The position numbers were made by a program, and so were the translations under genes. The notes under the pieces are model-generated. The model worked only from the letters and a program-made list of their open reading frames with translations. It did not search any database and was not told the origin of the DNA. Positions 55,331-64,000 of a DNA stretch of 64,000 nucleotides are shown piece after piece (position 1 is the stretch's first letter; each line of letters starts with the position of its first letter). The DNA is from Helopsaltes ochotensis (taxonomy: Eukaryota; Chordata; Aves; Passeriformes; Locustellidae): positions 273,577 to 337,576 of the forward strand of contig VXBM01000275.1 in assembly GCA_013400155.1 (NCBI GenBank), read 5' to 3'.

Positions 55331-55515
55331 GGACGCGGAGGACGCCGTCTACGGGCGGGACGGCTACGACTACGATGGGTATCGCCTCCGCGTGGAGTTC
55401 CCTCGGAGCGGCCGCGGTACCGGCAGAGGCGGCGGCGGCGGCGGTGGGGGAGGAGCCCCTCGGGGCAGGTACGGCCCCCCGTCCCGGCGCTCGGAGTACA
55501 GAGTGATCGTCTCGG
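55331..55515 (+). CDS. SRSF1: SRSF1 exon 2 (end of RRM1 and glycine hinge)
   Basis: 185 bp: the last base of the Arg65 codon, DAEDAVYGRDGYDYDGYRL, then the Gly9 hinge and RRSEYRVIVS, with one base of Gly127. The acceptor is cccgcag and the donor GTGAGT. The YRLRVEF strand includes RNP-type residues of RRM1. Confidence 0.97.
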
Positions 55516-56349
55516 GTGAGTCATTGCTCTCTCTCAGTCTAAGTGCTCCCCCGGGGTCCTGCAGGCGCGGTGCTGCTGCGAGCCGCTCCTTAAAAAAAGC
55601 ATCGCCCCGCGTGCTTTGGGAGGGGAGGAGCGGTGTCCCCCGTGCTGAGCGCTCCTCTCCTTGGCTGCGCCTTTGCTGCCGCTGTAATAATCGGGTTTTA
55701 AAGTCACGTTTTGGTTTTTTCTGTAGGGCTGCCTCCAAGTGGAAGTTGGCAGGATTTAAAGGATCACATGCGTGAAGCAGGTGATGTATGTTATGCTGAT
55801 GTTTTCCGAGATGGCACTGGTGTCGTGGAGTTTGTGCGGAAGGAAGACATGACCTACGCTGTGCGAAAGCTGGATAACACTAAATTTAGATCTCACGAGG
55901 TAGGTATCACACTTACTTGCTTTGGCCAGAATTGGATACAAGGGGCTTAACAGTAGGATTTGAAGGTAAGGAACGTGTGGCGTTCACCGTTTGGTTACCA
56001 AGCAGCTAAATAAGTGTGTGGTCAGGCTGGACATAGACGTGTAAGCTCTGCTGTCTGTCCCGGCCGTAGTAACGCTGCCTGCAGTCTGTCAGCATGCCTG
56101 AAACATGGCCCCGAAGCCTCGACGTTTCAATCGAAAGTTCTGTCTATCCAATAGGGAGAAACTGCCTACATCCGTGTTAAAGTTGATGGCCCAAGAAGCC
56201 CAAGCTATGGAAGATCTCGGTCCCGCAGCCGTAGTCGTAGCAGGAGCCGTAGTCGAAGCAACAGCAGAAGCCGCAGTTATTCCCCAAGAAGAAGCAGAGG
56301 ATCTCCACGCTACTCTCCCCGCCACAGCAGATCCCGATCTCGTACATAA
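55331..56349 (+). CDS. SRSF1: SRSF1 (serine/arginine-rich splicing factor 1, SF2/ASF), exons 2-4; exon 1 in gap
   Basis: Three exons (55331-55515, 55727-55899, 56155-56349) encode residues 66-248 in human numbering, the complete C-terminal three quarters of a protein that is 248 residues in mammals. SRSF1 is a nuclear SR protein that binds exonic enhancers, recruits U1 and U2AF components to splice sites, and also acts in mRNA export and translation. Visible domains are the end of RRM1, a hinge with nine consecutive glycines, the second pseudo-RRM with its diagnostic SWQDLKD helix, and a C-terminal RS domain with eight consecutive RS dipeptides, the substrate of SRPK and CLK kinases. Introns are very short (211 and 255 bp). 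Differences from human that I noticed are Asn121 to Tyr, Val124 to Ile and Tyr153 to Phe. Exon 1 is in the upstream gap. Confidence 0.98.
55727..55899 (+). CDS. SRSF1: SRSF1 exon 3 (pseudo-RRM)
   Basis: 173 bp encoding Gly127 to Glu184: LPPSGSWQDLKDHMREAG through VEFVRKEDMTYAVRKLD to FRSHE. SWQDLKD is the invariant helix-1 motif by which SR-protein pseudo-RRMs bind GGA RNA. Donor GTAGGT. Confidence 0.98.
56155..56349 (+). CDS. SRSF1: SRSF1 exon 4 (end of RRM2 and RS domain)
   Basis: 195 bp encoding GETAYIRVKVDGPRSPSYG, the RS tract, SNSRSRSYSPRRSRGSPRYS and the terminal RSRSRT, then TAA. Length is identical to the mammalian exon. Confidence 0.98.
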   Translation, partial: GETAYIRVKVDGPRSPSYGRSRSRSRSRSRSRSRSNSRSRSYSPRRSRGSPRYSPRHSRSRSRT

Positions 56350-58315
56350 ACATCACTCTAGCTCTGATCTTTTTGTAGAACCCCATGTTGTACACAGTTT
56401 TCCTTTACTTAGTACAGTCTCTCATTTATTTTTTTTTTTTTTTTTAAATTCCAACTGTTTTACTCGAATTGGCTGAAGTGTTGAATTGCATTCTTGTGTA
56501 AAACCCCTAGTGAGTATTTGCTCCTCGACACCGACATTCCCCTCTTGTCTTTGGTAAATTGTATTTTAATTGCTGTCAGTCAGGATTGTTCCGGTTTAGT
56601 TCTAGTTCGGTACCAGCATTCTTGGAGCTGTGGTATTGCTGTGTAAATGTCTCAGTGTTCCGCTGTGGTCGAGACGAGCTGGGGATGTTGGGATGTTTGT
56701 GGCTAACTTGTCTCTTCTGGGGGATCTTACATTTTATCTTGCCTTTTCGTGTGTCTTTCTGTAGACATATCTGAAGAGATGGATTAAGAATGCTTTGGAT
56801 TAAAGGATTGTGGAGCACATGTCAATCATTTTAGGATTGTCAAAAGGAGGATTGAGGAGGATCAGATCAATAATGGAGGCAATGGTATGACTCCAAGTGC
56901 TATTGTCACAGATGAACTTGGCAGTATTGACCTTATACTGAGAGACAGGGGAATTGAGGCCCAGCACCTACGTGTCCCCACGTGTCGCTTCAGGCATGTT
57001 CTCGTGACCGCAGGCTGCGATTGCTCTTCTCTTTTAAAACTTCCTTTTGCTGGGGGGGGCAATTGTGGCCAAAATCCCTGCTTTTTTGTAATTCTCTATT
57101 CCATTCTAGTTTTTTAAAGGACTGTCCGGGGCCGGGGGGGGAGCATTGGTTTATTTGTCCCGCAGCGTTTGGTTACAAGTGTCCATGTCCGTAGTATCTG
57201 TACACTTGTAGTAGAAAATCAGAGTATAATATCAATACTGCTAAAATCTGCATGTCCTCTGTGTGACTGATACAGCGTGGCTGTTGCATTTTTATAAGTA
57301 CCAGAATGAAAGCAAAATAAAAATAGCAAACCTAGCGGGGAATAACTTAAGTCTCAGCCCTGCCCCCTCAGACTAATTCACGATTGACTCACAATCCGTG
57401 TGAAAACACCGATTGTTAACGTTCCCTCCAGCTGGGAGTGCAGCTGTAGTCCAGCCATTCCATAGTAGGTGGATAGACCGAGCAGTTAAAGCTTTTCCAG
57501 TTTAGTAAAACCATTTTTTACAACCACAAAACCTCGTACCCACCAATGCGCTGAGTATGTTGGCATTTCCAGTTGACATATTGTAAATATTTACAATGTT
57601 TCCTCCACATAGTAATTAACATTTCTAAAGAAATTATCTGAGCATCACCATTGGAAAAGTTTGTTTTTGGGGAATTGATAGTTATTACTGTACATCTGAA
57701 TTAATTGATGGCAAACATAACTGATCATTCCCCAGAATCCTATTTTTTCATTACAGTATCTAACTTTTTGCCTCCTCTTTTTTGGTTTTGCTGGTTATAA
57801 AGGTTTGGATTGGAGAGGGCTCACTGGATCCCAATCCTTGGAGCTGGATCATTGGATTCAAATCATAATGTGGATAGGATAGGGAGGCTGAATTACAAGG
57901 ATTCATGGAGCGGGATCAAATTACCAGGAACATAGGAGTGGATTCCTGCCCCAACCAAACCGCATTCGTGTGGATTTTTTTTTTATTCAACTCAATTGGC
58001 TATTCCAAAGATACTTTTTTTTCCTATTTTTGACGATTGGAGCCCTTAAGATGCACGATGGAGTTTTGCATTTTTTTGGTAAAAGGAGCAAAGCGAGGAC
58101 CTGGAGAGGTACGCTGGAGCAATCTCCTTGGAAGGATTCAGCACGAGTAGATGGTAAACCTTTAAAGGGGAAAAAAGGGGGGTTTGTTTAAAAAAAAAAA
58201 AAAAAGTCATTTCTCTAAATTTAAAGACCAAAATTGGAGTTAAAGATGACGTAGGTTTCAATTGGCCATTGCTTTTTTTTCTCTTTGACAAATAAAATTT
58301 TTACAAAAACACGCC
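56350..58315 (+). other. SRSF1: SRSF1 3' UTR with two poly(A) sites and latent splice sites
   Basis: AATAAA occurs at 57316-57321 and at 58291-58296, the latter followed by GT-rich sequence, so proximal and distal 3' ends are plausible; a third signal at 58433 is less likely. A good acceptor (ctttctgtag, AG at 56763-56764) and a donor (GTATGA at 56885) bracket a 120-bp purine-rich block with repeated GGATT words. SRSF1 is known to control its own level through unproductive splicing in its 3' UTR, and this block is placed where that would happen. The whole region is AT-rich and free of repeats. Confidence 0.75.
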
Positions 58316-58561
58316 CCGTGTCATCGTTGGTCGCAGAGTCTCGCCCTCGCGTTGGGGATCCGGACAAAAGCCTTTTGTGTGGAACAGAGCCGGAGTGTTC
58401 CGCAGGAAGCGTCCACGTTTGAGCTGCTCCTCAATAAAGGAGCAGTTCCCTGGGAAATGGGTGGAATTCGGTAGACGGGGAGGGGAAAAGAATGAATTCT
58501 TGGTGGGAAGGGGAGATTTATGGGCTTGTCCTGGGGAGAGATGGGGGCAGAGCTGCTCCGT

Positions 58562-58680
58562 GTGGCCAGCGCGGTGCGGGGGATGAGGCAGGGAGCAGGG
58601 GTTGGGATCCTGTGTGATCCTGGCGCGGTGCGGGGGGATGAGGCAGGGAGCAGGGGTTGGGATCCCGTGTGATCCTGGGG
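58562..58680 (+). repeat. Two-copy tandem duplication of about 56 bp
   Basis: gcgcggtgcgggggatgagg .. ggttgggatcctgtgtgatc is repeated at once with one or two changes. Confidence 0.9.
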
Positions 58681-59217
58681 CGGAGGGAACGGGGATCCCA
58701 CCCCCGTGGCCAGGCTGGGCACAGCACTGTCCCCCGGGCAGGGGCTGTGTGCCCCAAGGAGGGCCCTGGGCACGGTGGCGTGGCTTTGCAGAGGAGTTTG
58801 GCAGGATGTGGGAAAGGAGTGAGGGCTCCACGGCACACGGGTGTGAGCTGGGGCAACAAAGGTGAAGTTTGGCCCAAAACCCCAAACTCTACTGGGCATT
58901 GATCTGTTCCATCACCGGTGAAGGGAGGTGACAGTGATTTTAAAGGGTACAGGCGTGCTCAGGGTGTTTGACAAAGCAAAACCTGAAGGGTTTGGTGTGC
59001 CAGGACTGGAATCTGGAGAGGATCCCTCTCCAAAGAGCCCACGGGGAGGAGTGAAGGACCCTGGCACACCTGAGGGATCACCGTCCCTACTTTGGAGTAC
59101 AGGTGTTAGTTCTGAGCCAGGGGGCCTGGGCAGAGCTGGTGCCTCTAAGCAGCTTCACCAGGAGTTCAGCGAGGTGTGGGGCACCAATGTCAGGGGCGAT
59201 TCAGCCAACCGAGACAT

Positions 59218-59466
59218 GGAATTCCCTGTGCAAGGAGTGTGCTGGGAGTGCAGGAAGGCTGTAACTGGGAATTCCCTGTGCTGGAGAGGTGAAGGAAGGC
59301 TGTAACTGGGAATTCCCTGTGCTGGAGAGGTGCAGGAAGGCTGTAACTGGGAATTCCCTGTGCTGGAGAGGTGCAGGAAGGCTGTAACTGGGAATTCCCT
59401 GTGCTGGGGGTGCAGGAAGGCTGTAACTGGGAATTCCCTGTGCTGGAGGTGCAGGAAGGCTGTAAT
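59218..59466 (+). repeat. 41-bp minisatellite, about 6 copies
   Basis: Units begin ggaattccctgtgctggaga and end ggaaggctgtaactg. Three central copies are nearly identical and the outer copies are shorter or diverged. Each unit contains an EcoRI-type GAATTC. Confidence 0.95.
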
Positions 59467-61659
59467 TTGTCAAGCCTGCTTCTGGCAGCAGGGAGCCAGC
59501 AGGTGCAGGATGTGCTCCAAGTCTCACCTGTGTGTGGATCAACTACTGGAGCGGGAACTGGGTGAGGATTGTTTGCTCCTGAGATTATTTCAGTGGTTTG
59601 GATCACCCTGTGGATGCTCTGAGAGGGCACTCACTCCCAGGAAGAGGAGATGGGAACACAATGTTCTCTACTTTGTGATTTGTGGAGTGTCACCTTCCTG
59701 GAAAGCTTCTCACTTCTCACGTGGAGTCTCACAGAGGCAGTGAGAGCCACACCTCTGCCAGAGTGCTGTGATCCTCCCCGCAGAGTGGAGAGGCTGCCTT
59801 TCCATTCCTCCTGGAGAACGGGAGGGAACAGAGCACTCCTGGGTTCTCTCTCTCTCCAACGGGAGAGCCCAGGTCACTGCAGGAGGAGCTGCTGGTCTGT
59901 TCCTGCCCCAGCATCACCCTGCTCACTTTGTTCTCCGTGTCCCAGCTGTGGTGTTAGTGAAGCACTTTGAGATCCTGTAATGAACCTGTTCCCAGTGTGA
60001 AGCTCTCGTGCATTCCCTTTTTTCCTGTAAAATTGTTTCCATCACCGTGCTGCAAACAGCCAGGCAGGCAGTGCTGGAGCAGGGAAACCACAGGGTGAAG
60101 CCAGGCTTTCCCCAGGTGCCCTGAGTTTTAATTTCAGATTCTGATCTGGCGTGTTCCACCATCCTCGAGGGGAACATCATGTTCTCTGATTGACATAAAA
60201 TAAAGGAATTAAATTAATATCTCAGAAATGTGCTATGAACCAGGTTTGACAGCATTAGGAGAAGTTAACTGGAGGAGGCTGTGCCTCCTGACACACTCTC
60301 AGTTTTTAATTATACCACGTTATGAGTTCATTAACATTGTGACAGAGACAGTGACGAGTTTTGGGAACAACACTCGTGCCTGGCACAACCCAGGGAGTCG
60401 ATGCCATCTCCTTTGCCCTTCAGCTTCTCCAAAGGGTGAAAGCAAATCTGAGTAAATTCCTGTTTGACTTTCCCCGTGGGGATTCTGCTTCCTGGGAGCC
60501 ATCCACTGGTGGGTAAAGCTGGCATCACTTTTACTATCCTGGTGCATTAGTGGGAAGGGGCTGGCTGCAGGCAGGCAGCCCAGGGTGCCTGTTCCACCAG
60601 CACCTCTTCCGGGAAGGTATTCGCTGGGATTTCAACAGATGCCAGCCGAGGCACCAGCTGTCTTCTTTCACGAACGTGTTCCTCTTGAAATTCAATGTTT
60701 GGAGAGTCCATTCTCTCTGAAGAAGGTGGAAAGGGGTAGGGAAATGGAATTGCCTCCGTTAAAGCGGAGGGGACATCCACACGTAACCCCCTCTCCTAAA
60801 TCATTTTTCCCACCCAGCAGCGGGTGGGTTTCTGCCGCACGGCGAGCAGGCAGCAGCTCCCTCCCCGGTGCTTCCACCCGGCAGCAGCGGCCGAGCCGCG
60901 CCGCTCCTGCAGGGAACCCGCCTGTTCCGACGCTCCTGCGCTTCCGATAGTGCCGCTTTGTTGGTACAACTGAGGGCGATTGTGCGCCCCGGGGCTGGGT
61001 GGCCCCTCTGGGCCGCCCTGGGCCGCGCAGCTGCCCGGCAGCCCGGCCCGATACTGCCTTCTTTGTGAGAACGCTTCGGGAAGCGGCCCGGAGAGGGAGG
61101 GAATCTCGCCTCCTTAATTGCGCCTCGTCCTGACAGCCCCGTGCTTAATAAACCCAACACTGGCTCCGAAATAGAAACGGTTAGAAAACTTGTGGTTTCT
61201 CCTAGAAACCACAGTTTGGGGTTTTGTTTTCCTGTTGTTTGTTTGGGTTTTTTTCTTTTCCTAACAGAAACTTCTGCTTTAGAACAGGGGATTCTTTCAT
61301 TGATCTGTGTGCGTTGGTTGTGCCGTGAGGTTTCTTGCTCCTGATAACAGCAGAGTTTTTAGCTGTGCAGCAAAATTAGAGTCATTTCTAGATTGGCTTA
61401 AAGCAGCCCCAGCTTTGGTGAGAGTCCCCCATGCCGAGTGCAGAATGATCCTCGCTGCACCTGCACGGAAAGAGCAGTTTATCTGGAATTGCAGCTGGAG
61501 CGGTTTCAAATGGAAACCTGAATTATTAGGGAAAATAAAGATTCCAGGCAGTTCCCTGTGTAATAAACGTTCCCTAAAACCCCTCTCCCGCACGCCTGAA
61601 AGGTGAGTCAGTGATGTGCCCACCCGCACTGCGTGGTCCTTGCAGGGCTTTGTCCTCCC

Positions 61660-62075
61660 CCGGCGGAGCTGCGGGATGGGATGGGCACCGAGCCTGGCAG
61701 AGTCATGGGACAGAACGGGCACGGAGCCCGGCAGAGCCGCGGGATGGGCACCGAGCCCGGCAGAGCCTCGGGATGGGATGGGATGGGATGGGATGGGATG
61801 GGATGGGATGGGATGGGATGGGATGGGATGGGATGGGATGGGATGGGATGGGATGGGATGGGATGGGATGGGATGGGATGGGATGGGCACGGAGCCGGGC
61901 AGAGCTGCGGGATGGTCCTGGAGCCCGGCAGAGCCGCAGGATAGGCACGGAGCCCAGCAGTGCCGTGGGATGGCTGCAGAAGCTGGCAGAGCCGTGGGAC
62001 GGGCACGGAGCCTGGCAGAACTGCGGGACAGGGCAGGCACAGAGCCCGGCAGAGCCGCAGGATGGGCTGCAGCCT
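61660..62075 (+). repeat. GC-rich minisatellite enclosing the pentamer array
   Basis: Units built on gagcccggcagagccgcggg and gggatgggcacggagcc recur on both sides of the (GGGAT)n run, with spacings of roughly 33-45 bp and progressive decay to the right. Confidence 0.85.
61770..61887 (+). repeat. (GGGAT)n pentanucleotide array, about 23 copies
   Basis: An uninterrupted run of GGGAT units 118 bp long. It is uniform enough that copy number in the assembly may be collapsed. Three-G runs separated by two bases fit the quadruplex rule. Confidence 0.97.
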
Positions 62076-62164
62076 CTCCTGGCGCTCCCTCACCTCGCCC
62101 CTGGGTGCTGAGGGGCACCTGGCTCACCTCTGCGTCCCCTCCCGTCGGGCGGGCCGGCTGGATG

Positions 62165-62310
62165 TGCCGCTTGCAGAGCCATTAACATAATTTTATGCAC
62201 TAATTTGTGTAATCATTAAAGAGTCGAGCAGGGCATTGTTCACATGAGTAATTACCTCTATATTCTAATAGCTCTAATTCATCCCTTTAGTGAGTTTCGT
62301 GTTTCAGTGA
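62165..62310. promoter_or_regulatory. AT-rich island, candidate conserved noncoding element
   Basis: cattaacataattttatgca, ctaatttgtgtaatcattaa, gagtaattacctctatattc and aatagctctaattcatccct: at least six TAAT/ATTA cores in 130 bp, ending sharply at GC-rich flanks. No coding frame. Confidence 0.4.
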
Positions 62311-63479
62311 CTCAGCCACGGTTGGCGCTTCGGGTCCTGTGTTTTTTGAAGAAATGCCCGCTTCTCGCATGACTTGGTTGCCCTCTGCGCAGCTGATGAC
62401 GCGACAGCTCCCGACGAGCCCAGAGCACGCCGATGCCGACCTGGGAAGGTTTGCCAGCGTGGATCCGGGGCTCTGGGGCTGGCTGCATCCCACGGGGCGT
62501 TGGGCTGGCTGGGATGCTGCAGAGAGCAGCTGCCAGCGGAAATTTAAACATGGAGAACTTGGCAGTTCGCTGAACTCTGCCTATTTTCCTTCTGACAAAG
62601 GGCAGGGCTGTGTTCTTGTGGTGATTTTTGATACAAGATGAAACACGGGGGGAAAAAATTCCGCTGTGCAGACTCTGGATCCATTGATTCTCCATCCTCA
62701 CACGTGCGTGTCTTCACAGTACACAGGGTGCAGGCAGGAGGGAAGGCACGGGGAGCATCATTTTCTGCCTGATTTGCAGGATGACACAGGATATTTTCCC
62801 AGCGGCACCGAAATGAATTTGAGGCAGAGCTGCCTGCTGCCACCAAAGGTTTTGTTTCCCCCTTGGAAGCACGGGGCAAAGTTGGTTCCTTGGCCAGTGA
62901 GAGCAGGGATGCTCTGCCCGAGGCCCCCTCCAGCACTGGATGCTCATCCCCGTGGGATCAGCTGAGCGATGCAGATGAATGCACAAACATTGATTATTTT
63001 GGAGACAATCCATAACTGCCAAATGAGATTAAACACCACCCAGATCCCAGAAAAAAAATAAAAATAAAAATAAAAGTAAATAGCAAAGAATAAAGAAAAT
63101 GGGGCATGGCATTGGCAAATGGTCCCGGGGGACCATCTAGCCGAGTATTAATCCCTGCCATCCCCATCCCTGAAGGATTTTGGAGCTCTCTGCTGCTATT
63201 AATCGCAGCAGCCCTGCAGGGAAGGTAATGCAGCATTATCCGTGTTTTCCAGCTGTGGCTGGGGAGGAGGGAGGCGGCCGGCTGGGCCGAGCTTTGCCGT
63301 GTGTCAGTGAAAGATCAGGGATTAGCGGTAGGATTTCCTCGCTGGCTCGGCTGCTCTAATTCAGTGGTCATGTTTTTCCCTAAATGCACTGACCTTATGT
63401 GCCTGCTGCTGTACATCCCGTGCCCGGGAGGAGCCGGGGCAGATGGTGGGAAGGGGAGCAAGGCAGGAGCGGATGTTTC

Positions 63480-63600
63480 CCTGCAGTCCTTGGCCCCGCA
63501 GGAATTATTACTAAAAATGGTCACTGGTGATTAAGCGGAGCAGTGCGCCGCTAAGTAATTGGTACAGGCTCTGGCTCGGGAAGTTTTTAAATCAAACTGG
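63480..63600. promoter_or_regulatory. AT-rich island
   Basis: ggaattattactaaaaatgg, ggtgattaagcggagcagtg and cgctaagtaattggtacagg, another short block with homeodomain-type cores (TAATTG, GATTAAG). Confidence 0.28.
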
Positions 63601-63774
63601 GGAAGGGTTTTCCTGGAGAGCAGGCGGAGTTCAGCAGGTTCAAAGGCAGAGTGCTGAGGGCAGCGCGGGGCAGAGGGTGAGCAGGGCTCGGTGAGCACCT
63701 GCCAGGAGAGCTCTGAAATGTCCCTGTGAGACAGAAAGAGCTGTGATCTCCTGGTTTTTAAATCATAAGGACAC

Positions 63775-63925
63775 AGAGGAGCTGTGGCTGTCCCATCCAT
63801 CGCTGGAAGTGTTTAAGAACGGGGCTTGGAGCAACCTGGCCTGGTGGAAGGCGTCCCTGCCTATGGCAGGGGGGTGGAACTGGATGATCTTCAATCCCCA
63901 TTCCATGCCATGATTCTGGGGTTTG
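63775..63925 (+). repeat. CR1 LINE 3' fragment
   Basis: ggagctgtggctgtcccatc, ggaggcgtccctgcc-type text with ctatggcaggggggtggaac and tggatgatcttcaatcccca, ending near atgccatgattctgg. Forward CR1 3' end. Confidence 0.88.
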
Positions 63926-64000
63926 ATATTAACTGCGGGCAGTCCCCACCGTGTGACAGCAGCGCCCAGCCCTGTGCGGCTGTCCCGGGGTGTCCCCGGG

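Larger units (their letters stand above)
54117..55530 (+). promoter_or_regulatory. SRSF1: CpG-island promoter of SRSF1, interrupted by an N gap
   Basis: CpG-dense DNA begins near 54.1 kb and continues through exon 2. It includes a G-run tandem array (54272), a ZNF143-type site (54353) and a palindrome with an E2F-like centre (54377). The transcription start and exon 1 are expected inside the gap. Confidence 0.6.
58316..64000. other. Intergenic region downstream of SRSF1
   Basis: No exon was recognised. In human the next gene on this side is VEZF1, but none of its zinc-finger coding sequence is visible before the window ends. Contents are tandem arrays at 58562, 59218 and 61660, AT-rich islands at 62160 and 63480, and a CR1 end at 63775. 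Confidence 0.55.

Noticed and set aside
53955..55775. 606-codon frame through the gap at SRSF1
   Set aside because: Most of it is undetermined sequence, and the real SRSF1 exons lie in spliced frames.
59190..59630. Minus-strand frame with repeated QLQPSCT text
   Set aside because: A direct consequence of the 41-bp minisatellite. No start or expression context.
61616..62185. Frames across the GGGAT array (DGMGW repeats)
   Set aside because: Translation of a pentanucleotide repeat in every frame. There is no evidence for a repeat protein.
1..64000. tRNA or known microRNA genes, including miR-142 and miR-21 expected on this mammalian chromosome arm
   Set aside because: No tRNA B-box with a foldable cloverleaf and no mature miR-142 or miR-21 sequence was seen on either strand. 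In human those loci lie near the MPO and VMP1 genes, which are outside this window.

Overview
The window looks like part of a bird genome, probably from a small, GC-rich chromosome. The evidence is CR1 LINE 3' ends in both orientations, compact vertebrate genes, strong CpG islands, and protein exons that match vertebrate HEATR6, DYNLL2 and SRSF1 closely. Species and chromosome cannot be read directly. In mammals all three genes lie on the 17q22-q23 block, and to my knowledge the avian counterpart is chicken chromosome 19. No operons, CRISPR arrays, prophages or other prokaryotic structures are present.

Layout. 1-9.2 kb is GC-rich intergenic DNA with several AT-rich, non-repetitive islands that resemble conserved regulatory elements. 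9.2-24.5 kb is HEATR6 on the minus strand: 19 coding exons (2-20 in the human numbering) can be delimited with consistent reading phase, and exon 1 is missing in an N gap. 25-33.8 kb is intergenic, with one long AT-rich island near 28.8-29.4 kb. 33.8-40.8 kb is DYNLL2 on the minus strand: two coding exons give a complete 89-residue protein, with a long 3' UTR and a GC-rich 5' end next to a second N gap. 41-53.6 kb is intergenic, with degenerate minisatellites and CR1 fragments. At 53.65-53.96 kb a possible terminal exon of an unidentified minus-strand transcript lies just upstream of SRSF1. 54.4-58.3 kb is SRSF1 on the plus strand: exons 2-4 and a roughly 2 kb 3' UTR are present, and exon 1 is in a third N gap. 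58.3-64 kb is intergenic, with three tandem-repeat arrays including a pure (GGGAT)n run.

The genes do not form a pathway. HEATR6 is a poorly understood HEAT-repeat protein, DYNLL2 is the LC8 dynein light-chain hub protein, and SRSF1 is an SR splicing factor. DYNLL2 and SRSF1 are head to head about 14 kb apart, as in human. HEATR6 directly downstream of DYNLL2 differs from human, where many genes lie between them. I found no convincing undescribed protein system. The best candidates for a second look are the divergent transcript beside SRSF1, the ZNF143-type site and 20-bp palindrome at its promoter, the quadruplex-prone GGGAT array, the diverged 23-bp array at 46.3-46.6 kb, and the AT-rich islands.
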